Source of the DNA: an uncultured Kineothrix sp.
Lineage (GTDB): Bacteria; Bacillota; Clostridia; Lachnospirales; Lachnospiraceae
DNA: 64,000 nt
Direction of reading: 5' to 3'
NCBI GenBank assembly: GCA_910588855.1
Contig: CAJUSR010000002.1
Coordinates: 186,001 to 250,000 of the forward strand
The position numbers and the translations under genes are program-made. The notes beneath the pieces were generated by a model that did not search any database, was not told the DNA's origin, and saw nothing but the letters and a program-made list of their open reading frames with translations. How positions within the stretch are numbered: position 1 is the first letter of the stretch; the number at the start of each line of letters is the position of its first letter. Positions 16,871 to 25,093 of the stretch are shown here, in pieces.

Positions 16871-18553
16871 CTATCCCCAACTTCCTTCCTCTAAAAACTT
16901 TTCTGCCAAAGTTTCTGCTTCTTGAATGATATTTTCGTCATACCCCATAACGCCAAGCAATTTAATCGCATTCCTTGTGGTCGCTTTCCCTTTCAGCAGA
17001 CGGTAATGGAAAACCACATCTTTATCCATAATTTCTTCTTCAAAATGATAATTGTTGTAACATTTTTCCAGCAAATGGGTTAGTTCAATATCGTGGGTAG
17101 CCGCAAAACAAAGGACAGAGGATTTGGAAAGGCTTTTTAAAATCTGGGTAGAAGCGGCAATCCGTTCTACGGTATTGGTTCCCCTCAATACTTCGTCCAC
17201 AAAACAAAGCACAGGGTTCCCATCTTCTTTTACTGTATTCAGAATCCTTTTTAAGGACTTGATTTCTACAATATAATAGCTGTCCCCGCCTGCCAAATCG
17301 TCCCTTAAGGTCATGGATGACATGATCCTATATAAACCTGCACTGTAACTGTCTGCCATGCATGTATGTATCGTCTGGGCAAAAATGGCATTCATAGCGA
17401 CGGTCTTTAAAAATGTGGATTTGCCGGAAGCATTGGAACCGGTAATCAATACTCCTTTTTCTGTCAGAATGCTGTTTTTTACCGGCTCGTTCAACAAAGG
17501 ATGATAAAGGTTTTCCGCCTTCATGCCCCGCCTTTTGTCAAAACGGGGGATGCAATAAGCATCCAGGGATGCACGGAAAGCGCCGATGGCAATGACCGTC
17601 TCCATAAAACCGATAATAGTCTGCATACGGTCAATGGATGCTTTGTTTTTTTGTACCTCCGCCAGCATCTGGTTAAATTTTATTAAATCCACATGGAAAA
17701 CCATCCGTATATAATCCAAAAGGATTTCCAGCGGATTGCTTGAACCGCTCATTCTGGCTGAGGACATGATAATGTAAGAGCCGGACTTGAATTTCCCTAG
17801 AGTTTTCCTGCATTCTTTTAGCTCTTCCGTTTCCTTTCCGAATGCTCCTGAAGGAAGTTTTTCCATTTTTTCGACATTCTGCATCAACCTTAAAATGTAT
17901 GCAAAACTGGTGACATAAGGGTCGATTTCATTTTTCGATTTGAAATAAGTAACGATATTCCTTCCCATGACGATAACTAACAGAAGGATGCCATACTGTA
18001 CGGAAAAGTACATAAGTGCCAATGATAGAACAATGGCAATGTTTCCGGCATGATGTATCCAATTGTTTCTCCTTCCCAATAAATCAAGGTAATCTAAGTA
18101 ATCATAAATCGAATATTTGCCTGTCTTTCCAATCTCTGCAAACAAAGCCTGGTAAGCAATCCGCTCCTCTTTTTCCTCCATAAAATAAGTAATCTGTTGC
18201 TCCAACTGGTCTATCTGATCCGTATCCTGCATAGGAGTCCGCAAAAGATAATACAAATATTCTTCCCCGGCGGCAGAATAGGTATAATTCATCCGCTGGA
18301 AAACATCATCCATGCTTAAGTCATTCCATGTAATATCATCGACATGGAAAACTTCATTTCCATGAACCCGGAAATAACGGGAAATTTTGTGCATTTCCCC
18401 TTCCTGGTAGTCATGCTTTTTGGGCAAATCCCCATAATGGTTTCTAAGCCAAAGGATAAATTCCTTTTTCTTTTTTCTTTCGTCCAAAAAACCTTTCAGC
18501 ATAATCAATGCGATTATTGCAAAAATTACCCATCCAAATATTATATATTCCAT
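16871..18553 (-). CDS. Membrane-anchored MutS-like ATPase
   Basis: 560-residue protein with the MutS core/ATPase region and no mismatch-recognition domain. It begins with a transmembrane helix (residues 3-21) and a second hydrophobic pair at about 168-197, so it is predicted to be tethered to the membrane with the ATPase in the cytoplasm. ATPase motifs: Walker A TGSNASGKST (371-380), Walker B LCFVDEVLRGTN (449-460) and the switch histidine in ATHDIEL. This matches the MutS-related membrane protein family, whose function is unknown; a role in mismatch repair is not implied. Starts 13 nt inside the 3' end of the metallo-hydrolase gene, with an AGGAG site. Confidence 0.85.
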   Translation of the reverse strand: MEYIIFGWVIFAIIALIMLKGFLDERKKKKEFILWLRNHYGDLPKKHDYQEGEMHKISRYFRVHGNEVFHVDDITWNDLSMDDVFQRMNYTYSAAGEEYLYYLLRTPMQDTDQIDQLEQQITYFMEEKEERIAYQALFAEIGKTGKYSIYDYLDYLDLLGRRNNWIHHAGNIAIVLSLALMYFSVQYGILLLVIVMGRNIVTYFKSKNEIDPYVTSFAYILRLMQNVEKMEKLPSGAFGKETEELKECRKTLGKFKSGSYIIMSSARMSGSSNPLEILLDYIRMVFHVDLIKFNQMLAEVQKNKASIDRMQTIIGFMETVIAIGAFRASLDAYCIPRFDKRRGMKAENLYHPLLNEPVKNSILTEKGVLITGSNASGKSTFLKTVAMNAIFAQTIHTCMADSYSAGLYRIMSSMTLRDDLAGGDSYYIVEIKSLKRILNTVKEDGNPVLCFVDEVLRGTNTVERIAASTQILKSLSKSSVLCFAATHDIELTHLLEKCYNNYHFEEEIMDKDVVFHYRLLKGKATTRNAIKLLGVMGYDENIIQEAETLAEKFLEEGSWG

Positions 18554-19266
18554 TCTTCAAACTCCTGTCCCGGTCTGTCGATATCCATAATTTGTTCCTC
18601 ATATTGCCGTCCTGTCAAAGTTTTCTTATATTTTCCGATATATCCGTATTCTTCCCACATATGCATGGGAAAAACCTTATCCGCATTTGTATGTCTTAGA
18701 AAATAATCCATGCCAAAGCCATAGGCATGACCGAGCCTTGGGTCTAGGGGAACAAATGCCGCATCAAAGTGCATTCCCTGAATGGAGTCGATTTCCTTCT
18801 TATAGTCCTTAGCCATATTTTCGTTGAAGGGGTAAGGTTCCCCATCCCAATGCCACCAATTTAAATCGCCGGCATGATAAATATTCCGCCCTTCTGCCGA
18901 TATAATAAAGGCAACCCCTTCATCGGTAGAGCGAAGCGAAAGTATCTCTATTTTATCAAAAGATAATCTTTTGTTTTTTCCTACATTTGTTATGTTTTCT
19001 TTTATCGAAGGCGCAATATTCTTCCTTTCCAAATATTTTCCGTTCAGCTTAATATCGCTGCCTAAGAAATAATGTATCTTTGGATATTCTTTTGCCAAAT
19101 CGAAAATTTTTAATTGAAAATGGTCCTGATGTTTATGGGAAGCAAATACATAAATCATTTTATTTTTTTCCCAGCGGGGCAATTCCCCTTTGTAATAATC
19201 GAACAATAAAATACAGTTGTCTAACTCTACGGCAAAACCACTGTGGTAAATATAGGTAACCTTCAT
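18541..19266 (-). CDS. MBL-fold metallo-hydrolase
   Basis: 241-residue protein of the UlaG/RNase Z-like side of the metallo-beta-lactamase superfamily. The metal motif HxHxDH is present as SHKHQDHF near residue 44, with a further metal ligand aspartate in YHAGDLNWWHW and a C-terminal histidine in FPMHMWEE. The substrate is unknown; relatives cleave lactones or phosphoesters. The gene has an AAGGAG site and overlaps the MutS-like ATPase start by 13 nt, so the two are translationally coupled and probably work together. Confidence 0.85.
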   Translation of the reverse strand: MKVTYIYHSGFAVELDNCILLFDYYKGELPRWEKNKMIYVFASHKHQDHFQLKIFDLAKEYPKIHYFLGSDIKLNGKYLERKNIAPSIKENITNVGKNKRLSFDKIEILSLRSTDEGVAFIISAEGRNIYHAGDLNWWHWDGEPYPFNENMAKDYKKEIDSIQGMHFDAAFVPLDPRLGHAYGFGMDYFLRHTNADKVFPMHMWEEYGYIGKYKKTLTGRQYEEQIMDIDRPGQEFEEWNI

Positions 19267-19317
19267 ATGCTCTCCTTACAAAAAGTGCGTAACACTATGG
19301 CATAATCCTTTGCTTTA

Positions 19318-19359
19318 TGAAAAACAGGAAGCACTCATTTTTATGAATGCTTCCTATTT
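19318..19359 (-). terminator. Terminator downstream of the NCS2 permease gene
   Basis: A 13-bp stem (AGGAAGCATTCAT with ATGAGTGCTTCCT, one G-T pair), loop AAAA, followed on the minus strand by GTTTTTC. It lies about 145 nt past the permease stop, beyond a dispersed repeat, and 50 nt before the next minus-strand gene. Confidence 0.8.
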
Positions 19360-19401
19360 TCCTATTCCTTAAAACTGCAAGATATTTTTAAGGGTAAGAC
19401 T

Positions 19402-19502
19402 TTTTATTCCCGCGAGCAACGAGCCAAGTGGCTGCTTGCAGACATTTGGCGACTGCCGCGAGGGTCAAATACCCCGCTGCTCTGCAGCGCTGCAAGTTTG
19501 AT
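19402..19502. repeat. Dispersed GC-rich repeat, family 1, copy 1 (long form)
   Basis: About 101 bp beginning TTTTATTCCCGCGAGCAA and ending TGCAAGTTTGAT. It is near-identical to a second copy at 23251-23319 except for an extra 32-nt block (about 19420-19451) inserted after GCGAGCAA. It contains nested palindromes around CTGCTCTGCAGCGCTGCAAG. It abuts the permease stop codon exactly. Markedly more GC-rich than its surroundings. Confidence 0.85.
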
Positions 19503-20872
19503 TATAAGAATATATACTTCAGGATAAATAATACGGTGAGTACATACATTAATATACTTACTTTCTTTTCCTTTGCTTTGCCGGATATTAAGCTGATAAT
19601 TGTCCAGGAAATAACACCGATGGCAATCCCCTCGGAAATGCTGTAAGCCAAAGGCATTGCAATAATGCAAAGGAAAGCAGGGATTGCGTCCGTCATATCA
19701 TTGAAATCAATCTTCGCTACGGAACCCATCATGTAGAAACCAACGATAACCAAGGCAGGAGCCGTTGCAAATGACGGGATAGTTAAAAACAGCGGGGAGA
19801 AAATCAATGCCAGCAGGAACAACAAACCGGTAACAATTGCGGTAAGCCCGGTTCTGCCCCCTTCTGTTACACCGGAAGCGCTTTCCACATAAGTTGTAGT
19901 TGTAGAGGTACCCAAAATAGCGCCAACACTGGTTGCAATTGCGTCTGCCAAAAGTGCTCCTTTGATTCTGGGAAGCTTCCCGTCCTTATCTAACATGTTC
20001 GCTTTGGAAGAAACGCCGATTAAGGTGCCTAACGTATCGAACAAATCCACAAACAGGAAAGAAAACATAATAACAACAAAATCCAATATTTTAACCGATG
20101 AAAAATCAGATTGGAATACTTGCCCGAAGGTGTTTCCGATTGCGGAAAAGTCAAAACTTACAATGGCATGAGGGATTGTGGAGAACCAGCCTGCATCCGG
20201 GTTCGGCACATAAAGCCCTACCAGTTCGCAGATGATGCCCAGCACCCACGTAGCAACGATACCGAGCAAAATACCGCCTTTTACATTTTTGATTAAAAGC
20301 GTTGCGGTAATCAGCACTCCAATAAGGGCGAGCAATGCCGTAATTCCCACGGTAGAAAATTCTTCCCCTGCAAACTTCTGGTAAGTGAGCAGTGTAGAGT
20401 CGTCGTTTACGATAAGTTTTGCATTTTGTAAGCCGATAAAAGCAATAAACAAGCCAATGCCCACACTTACCGCTGATTTTAAAGTCATGGGGATGGCATT
20501 AAAAATCGCTTCCCTCACATTGGTTAGGGAAAGCACGATAAAAATAAGCCCTTCCACAAAGACAGCCAACAAAGCAATCTGCCAGGAATATCCCATTTGC
20601 AGCACTACTGTAAATGCAAAATAAGCATTTAACCCCATGCCCGGTGCCAAAGCAAACGGATAGTTAGCCAGAAAGGCCATCAATGCAGTTCCCACGAAAG
20701 AAGCCAGTGCCGTAGCAATCAGCACCGCATTGGCATCCATCCCTGCAGCGGAAAGGATACTTGGGTTTACTGCCAGAATATAAGCCATCGTCATGAAGGT
20801 TGTCACACCGGCCATAACTTCGGTCTTAACGTCTGTTTTGTTGTCTTTCAATTTGAAAAATTGTTCCAACAT
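19502..20872 (-). CDS. NCS2-family purine permease (PbuG/AzgA type)
   Basis: 456-residue integral membrane transporter with about 12-14 helices, expected to import guanine, hypoxanthine or adenine with protons. Family signatures are TFMTMAYILAVNP near residue 25, FALAPGMGLNAYFAF near residue 72, and DLFDTLGTLIGVSSKAN and STTTTYVESASGV in the second half, typical of the AzgA/PbuG group and not the uracil/xanthine group. It precedes an amidohydrolase and a purine nucleoside phosphorylase read in the same direction, making a purine salvage group. I looked for a purine riboswitch upstream and did not find one. Confidence 0.93.
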   Translation of the reverse strand: MLEQFFKLKDNKTDVKTEVMAGVTTFMTMAYILAVNPSILSAAGMDANAVLIATALASFVGTALMAFLANYPFALAPGMGLNAYFAFTVVLQMGYSWQIALLAVFVEGLIFIVLSLTNVREAIFNAIPMTLKSAVSVGIGLFIAFIGLQNAKLIVNDDSTLLTYQKFAGEEFSTVGITALLALIGVLITATLLIKNVKGGILLGIVATWVLGIICELVGLYVPNPDAGWFSTIPHAIVSFDFSAIGNTFGQVFQSDFSSVKILDFVVIMFSFLFVDLFDTLGTLIGVSSKANMLDKDGKLPRIKGALLADAIATSVGAILGTSTTTTYVESASGVTEGGRTGLTAIVTGLLFLLALIFSPLFLTIPSFATAPALVIVGFYMMGSVAKIDFNDMTDAIPAFLCIIAMPLAYSISEGIAIGVISWTIISLISGKAKEKKVSILMYVLTVLFILKYIFL

Positions 20873-20963
20873 ATCTCCTTATACCTCCTAAATAAATAAA
20901 AAGTTAAAAACATCTATTGAAAAGCATTTCTGCCTATCAACCAAAAATAAATTCTTGTTTGGC

Positions 20964-22265
20964 TTACCCCTTCAGTCTGTTTATGATTTCATTTGCCTTC
21001 CGATAAATGTCATCCGGTTCATCCGGAACAAAAAACTTCCCATCCCGGTATAAGATTTTTCCATGAATCATCGTCATTTTTACATTCTGCTTGCTGCCGC
21101 TGTAAACGATATTTTTTGCGATATTGTTTAACGGCTGCATATTCGGCATATGTAAATCCATCATAATCATATCTGCCAGCTTCCCCTTTGCCAGCACATT
21201 GGCCTCCTCCAGATTCATTGCCGCCGCACCATTTACGGTTGCCATTTTCAATACTTCTGCGGCATCTACTGCGGAGGCGTCTTTATTTTTCAATTTTGCC
21301 AGCCCTGTTACAAGGAACATTTCCCGGAACATATCCAGACAATTGTTGCTGGCCGGACCGTCTGTGCCAATGGCTACATTCAGCCCCGCATCCAAAAAGC
21401 TGCTTATGGGAGCGATTCCGCTGGCTAATTTCGTATTAGAGCCTGGGTTTGTAATTACGCTGACGCCTTTTTCCTTAAAAAGCGCTATTTCTTTATCGGT
21501 AAGCCATACGCCATGATATACCCCACCGCCGTAATCGAACATGCCCAGGGAATCCAGAAATATCCCCGGTGTCATGCCGTAACGTTCCAAACAGCCTTCC
21601 ACTTCAGCCTCCGTTTCGGATAAATGCGCATAGACAGGCGCTTTCTTCCGTTTGGCAAAAGCGGCAATTTCTTCCAACAATTTTTTGGAACAAGTGTATT
21701 CCGCATGGAAACCCGGCAGGAAAGACAATAGCGGATGTTTTCCGTTCAGTTCTTCGTACCATTTCTCCAAAAGTTCTACGGACTGGCTGAAATTATTGAC
21801 GCCGCCTGTCTGGACACAGCGCATCCCCATGGAAATGCAGGCTTGTCCGATGCTTTCCGGTGTTAAATACATTTCAAAAATGGAAGTAATCCCGCTGGTT
21901 AAATATTCCAGGATTGCCAGTTTCGTCAAATGGTAAATATCTTCTGCCGACATTTTAGCCTCAATAGGGAATACCTGATTGTTCAACCAGGAATGCAACG
22001 GAAGGTCATCGGCATAGGAACGCAGCAAGGTCATGCCGGAATGGGTATGGGCATTTTTAAAACCGGGCATCAAAAGATTGCCGTTGCAGTCAATTTCTTC
22101 ATCCCATATGAGACAAGGCTCTTTGGAACATTCCGAAACCAAATCCTTGTCTTTGCCGCTTCCAACATAGAGGATTCTTTCATCCTTTACCCAGACTTCC
22201 CCTTCAAAAATATGCCTGTCCTCTTCCATTGTCAATATCAATGCATTGTAAAAACGGATATTCAT
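20964..22265 (-). CDS. Amidohydrolase of the chlorohydrolase/adenosine-type deaminase group
   Basis: 433-residue TIM-barrel metal-dependent deaminase of the TrzA/MtaD type, likely deaminating S-adenosylhomocysteine, methylthioadenosine, adenosine or guanine-like substrates. Metal ligands are visible as HTHSGM (HxH near residue 65), a barrel histidine in YAHLSETEAEV, the later VYHGVWL and the catalytic aspartate in GTDGPASNN. I start at ATG 22265 (GGGGAGG, 10 nt spacing), not 36 nt further upstream. It is 36 nt after the phosphorylase gene, so the two are co-transcribed; this favours a nucleoside or nucleobase substrate. Confidence 0.87.
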   Translation of the reverse strand: MNIRFYNALILTMEEDRHIFEGEVWVKDERILYVGSGKDKDLVSECSKEPCLIWDEEIDCNGNLLMPGFKNAHTHSGMTLLRSYADDLPLHSWLNNQVFPIEAKMSAEDIYHLTKLAILEYLTSGITSIFEMYLTPESIGQACISMGMRCVQTGGVNNFSQSVELLEKWYEELNGKHPLLSFLPGFHAEYTCSKKLLEEIAAFAKRKKAPVYAHLSETEAEVEGCLERYGMTPGIFLDSLGMFDYGGGVYHGVWLTDKEIALFKEKGVSVITNPGSNTKLASGIAPISSFLDAGLNVAIGTDGPASNNCLDMFREMFLVTGLAKLKNKDASAVDAAEVLKMATVNGAAAMNLEEANVLAKGKLADMIMMDLHMPNMQPLNNIAKNIVYSGSKQNVKMTMIHGKILYRDGKFFVPDEPDDIYRKANEIINRLKG

Positions 22266-22301
22266 CGCCGTATATCCTCCCCTTTCAAGGTTTGCCGACA
22301 T

Positions 22302-23129
22302 TTATTGCAAAAACTTTTTTACGGATTCCGCTACCAATTTGGTAAACAACGGAGCCGTTTTATTTGCTGCTTCCTGTACTTCTTCGTGGGTAAGCGGATT
22401 TTCCGTCATACCGGCCGCCAGATTACATACACAGGAAATCCCGCATATCCGCATTCCCATATGGTTTGCGGCGATTGCCTCTACTACGGTACTCATGCCT
22501 ACCGCATCCGCGCCAAGGGTACGCACCATACGTATCTCTGCCGGAGATTCAAAAGATGGACCTGTAAGCTGCAAATAAATGCCTTCCTTCATCGGTATAT
22601 TGTTCTCTTGGGCTGTCTGCCTAAGAATCTTTTGCAGTTCTTTGTCGTATACGGAACTCATATCCGGGAAACGGGTTCCTAATTCTTCGATGTTGGGACC
22701 GATAAGCGGATTCGGTACAAAGCAGGAAATATGGTCTGTAATCATCATTAAATCCCCTGCATGGAACGTATCGTTCACACCGCCGGAGGCATTCGTAAGG
22801 AACAAAATCTCCGCCCCCATCATTTTCATTAAACGGGCCGGAAGAACCACATCCCCGATTGGATATCCTTCATAATAATGTACCCGCCCCTTCATACAAA
22901 CTACCGGCACCTCTCCAAGATAACCGAAGATGAACTTTCCTGCATGTCCCGGCACAGTAGAAACCGGAAAGTCTTCGATATCGCCATAGGGAAGATCCTC
23001 TACGATTTGTATGCTGTCAGCAAAATTCCCCAGCCCGGACCCCAATACAATTGCAACCTTAGGCTCGAATTTTACTTTGTTCCGCACACTGTTATAACAT
23101 TTTAAAAGCTTTTCATAGTCTTTACCCAT
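22302..23129 (-). CDS. punA: Purine nucleoside phosphorylase
   Basis: Trimeric-class phosphorylase that cleaves inosine and guanosine with phosphate to base plus ribose-1-phosphate. The 275-residue form (ATG at 23129) equals the family length; the frame continues upstream but without similarity. Motifs: VLGSGLGNF (phosphate loop), VPGHAGKFIFG, GRVHYYEG, FLTNASGGVN and the purine-binding TGPSFESPAEIRM, with the base-discriminating Glu and Asn of CNLAAGMTENPLTHEEV. First gene of the purine salvage group. Confidence 0.95.
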   Translation of the reverse strand: MGKDYEKLLKCYNSVRNKVKFEPKVAIVLGSGLGNFADSIQIVEDLPYGDIEDFPVSTVPGHAGKFIFGYLGEVPVVCMKGRVHYYEGYPIGDVVLPARLMKMMGAEILFLTNASGGVNDTFHAGDLMMITDHISCFVPNPLIGPNIEELGTRFPDMSSVYDKELQKILRQTAQENNIPMKEGIYLQLTGPSFESPAEIRMVRTLGADAVGMSTVVEAIAANHMGMRICGISCVCNLAAGMTENPLTHEEVQEAANKTAPLFTKLVAESVKKFLQ

Positions 23130-23165
23130 ATCTGTAACCATCCTCTTCCGTTTGTCAATAGTAAT

Positions 23166-23194
23166 AATATACCATGAGATGTCCAAAAAGGCAA
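23166..23194 (-). promoter_or_regulatory. Probable promoter of the purine salvage genes
   Basis: Minus-strand TTGCCT (23189-23194), 17-bp spacer, TATATT (23166-23171), 37 nt upstream of the phosphorylase start. The -35 is only half consensus. Confidence 0.45.
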
Positions 23195-23250
23195 CTGTGG
23201 GAATTGATTGCTGTACATGTTCCAATACTTTTTATACACAAAATCATCGT

Positions 23251-23319
23251 TTTATTCCCGCGAGCAAACTGCCGCGAGGGTCAAATACCCCGCTGCTCTG
23301 CAGCGCTGCAAGTTTGATA
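23251..23319. repeat. Dispersed GC-rich repeat, family 1, copy 2 (short form)
   Basis: 69 bp shared almost base for base with 19402-19502, but missing the 32-nt central block. It is followed by an imperfect palindrome ACCCTGTTGC-tt-GCAGTGGGGT (about 23320-23341), absent at copy 1. It lies between the phosphorylase promoter and the structured region downstream of spoIVA. Confidence 0.85.
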
Positions 23320-23349
23320 CCCTGTTGCTTGCAGTGGGGTCTTTGATTT

Positions 23350-23465
23350 AGCAGAATGGTAGATAACGCAAAGAAACCGTGACACGGATGCCACGGTTAG
23401 TCTTCATACGCTACGGATGGTCCTTGCAGACGGCCCAGGTCAAGCTATTCCCCATCCATTCTGCT
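23350..23465. ncRNA. Candidate structured RNA beside spoIVA
   Basis: A perfect 10-bp closing stem AGCAGAATGG (23350-23359) with CCATTCTGCT (23456-23465) encloses 96 nt. Inside is a 7-bp hairpin AACCGTG/CACGGTT (23375-23381 with 23392-23398), extended by AAGA/TCTT. A second arm with GGATGG opposite CCATCC overlaps the closing stem. This suggests a three-way junction. The strand cannot be told; there is no T-run after either end. It lies 36 nt downstream of the spoIVA stop and could instead be a 3' structure of that mRNA. It does not match a riboswitch, 6S or SRP RNA that I can recognise. Confidence 0.35.
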
Positions 23466-23500
23466 TGGTAAATCCCTACGGAAAACTCTGCAGGAAAACC

Positions 23501-24982
23501 TTATATAATAATACAAACCATCCCCCCATTGCTGTCATTCACAATCTTTTGCATTGTTTCCTGCAGCTTCACCTGGCTCTCCTCTCCAATCATCGCTATT
23601 TTTCCTGTAATCCCGTCATTGACAAGTTGTTCTACCGTTTTGCCAAAGATATTGGTTTCCCAGATACCTTCTTCACTCGTTCCTGCATCGGAGATATAAC
23701 GGATAAGGTCTTCGGCCTGTTTTTCGGTTCCGACAATAGGCGATATTTCTGTTTCGATATTGGCGCGTATCATGTGGATGCTTGGGCTTTCCGCTTTGAT
23801 TTTTACACCAAATTTATTGCCATGACGGATAACTTCCGGTTTATCCAGGGTAATTTCATCCCTGTCTGGAGTAACGACCCCATATCCTTTGCAGCGGACT
23901 GCTTCTACGGCATGGAGGACTTTGACATATTCTTTTTTCATTTGCGCCATTTCCCGTAATACTGACAAAAGCTGGTATTCCCCCGTGATGCTTTCACCGA
24001 TTAAATCACTGAGCATTTCGTAATAGTAGGAATCGTCTACATCAAGGGATACGGATACGCATCCGCTGGCCATATCCACACCGTCTACTTTGCATTTACG
24101 TATGTATTCGCTTTCCAGATGGATGCCGTTCCCTGCCACATCCTTTACACATCCCAGATGTCCCATTAATTCCTTAATCTGTGTTATGATATCAGCCTTC
24201 ATCCTATGGGTGTTGGGAAGCATTTCCACCCATTTGGGCATATAAAATTCTATCATGGTTAAAGGAAATTCATAAAGGATGTTTTCCATTACCGTATGGA
24301 TATCCTCTTTTTTCAGTTGCTCGCAATTAATGGGCATTGCGCTGACTTGATATTTTTTCGCAAGGTCTTGGGCTAATTTTTTCGTTTCTTCCGAATACGG
24401 CCGTTCTGAATTAACCAGTACAATAAAGGGTTTATGTATTTTTTTCAGTTCCGTAATCGTCCGTTCTTCAGCCGGAATATAATTTTCCCGGGGTATTTCC
24501 CCAAAGCTTCCGTCACAGGTAATGACAATCCCTATAGTGGAATGGTCATTGATTACTTTCCTTGTGCCGATTTCCGCAGCCTGAGTGAAAGGGATTTCAT
24601 CCGCAGACCAGGGGGTTTTTACCATCCGTTCCGTATCTTCTTCCATATGGCCGCTGGCGCCATCCACCATATAGCCCACACAGTCAATAAGGCGTACATT
24701 CACATCGATGTCATCATTCAATGTGATTTTGGCCGCTTCTTTCGGAATGAATTTCGGCTCTGTGGTTGTAATCGTTTTCCCGCCTGCGCTTTGCGGCAAT
24801 TCATCCTGCGCCCTTACTTTTTCGTGTTCCTGTGTCATATAAGGAAGCACCATAATGTCCATAAAGCGTTTGATAAAGGTAGATTTTCCAGTCCTTACCG
24901 GGCCTACCACTCCTATGTAAATTTCCCCTCCGGTACGGGATTGAATATCTTTGTATAAGTTATGTGTATGCAACGCATCCAT
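23501..24982 (-). CDS. spoIVA: Stage IV sporulation protein A
   Basis: Cytoskeletal ATPase that polymerises on the outer forespore membrane and forms the basement layer of the spore coat. The 493-residue protein has the TRAFAC-type N-terminal domain with Walker A GPVRTGKST (27-35), the DCVGYMVDGA region and the NSERPYSEE segment, and ends in the conserved amphipathic tail NDSNGGMVCIII, used in Bacillus for membrane docking with SpoVM. Length equals the Bacillus protein (492). AAGGGGAA ribosome site and a sigma-E-like promoter upstream fit mother-cell expression. Confidence 0.97.
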   Translation of the reverse strand: MDALHTHNLYKDIQSRTGGEIYIGVVGPVRTGKSTFIKRFMDIMVLPYMTQEHEKVRAQDELPQSAGGKTITTTEPKFIPKEAAKITLNDDIDVNVRLIDCVGYMVDGASGHMEEDTERMVKTPWSADEIPFTQAAEIGTRKVINDHSTIGIVITCDGSFGEIPRENYIPAEERTITELKKIHKPFIVLVNSERPYSEETKKLAQDLAKKYQVSAMPINCEQLKKEDIHTVMENILYEFPLTMIEFYMPKWVEMLPNTHRMKADIITQIKELMGHLGCVKDVAGNGIHLESEYIRKCKVDGVDMASGCVSVSLDVDDSYYYEMLSDLIGESITGEYQLLSVLREMAQMKKEYVKVLHAVEAVRCKGYGVVTPDRDEITLDKPEVIRHGNKFGVKIKAESPSIHMIRANIETEISPIVGTEKQAEDLIRYISDAGTSEEGIWETNIFGKTVEQLVNDGITGKIAMIGEESQVKLQETMQKIVNDSNGGMVCIII

Positions 24983-25013
24983 AAAAAAGTTCCCCTTCCA
25001 TATTTGCTGTTAC

Positions 25014-25042
25014 AATATATGCGGGGGAACTTTATATTATTC
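25014..25042 (-). promoter_or_regulatory. Sigma-E-like mother-cell promoter of spoIVA
   Basis: Minus-strand GAATAAT (25036-25042), 14-bp spacer, CATATATT (25014-25021). The -10 fits the sigma-E consensus CATAYAHT throughout and the -35 fits KMATATT at 6 of 7 positions with the normal spacing. It lies about 32 nt upstream of the spoIVA start. Bacillus spoIVA is sigma-E dependent. Confidence 0.7.
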
Positions 25043-25093
25043 TCTGATTCTTTATTCTCTGATTCCTTTCAGTTGCTTTCCGGGTTTCGTATT

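Noticed and set aside
20873..20963. Possible purine riboswitch before the permease
   Set aside because: The AT-rich spacer has no paired stems or aptamer core.
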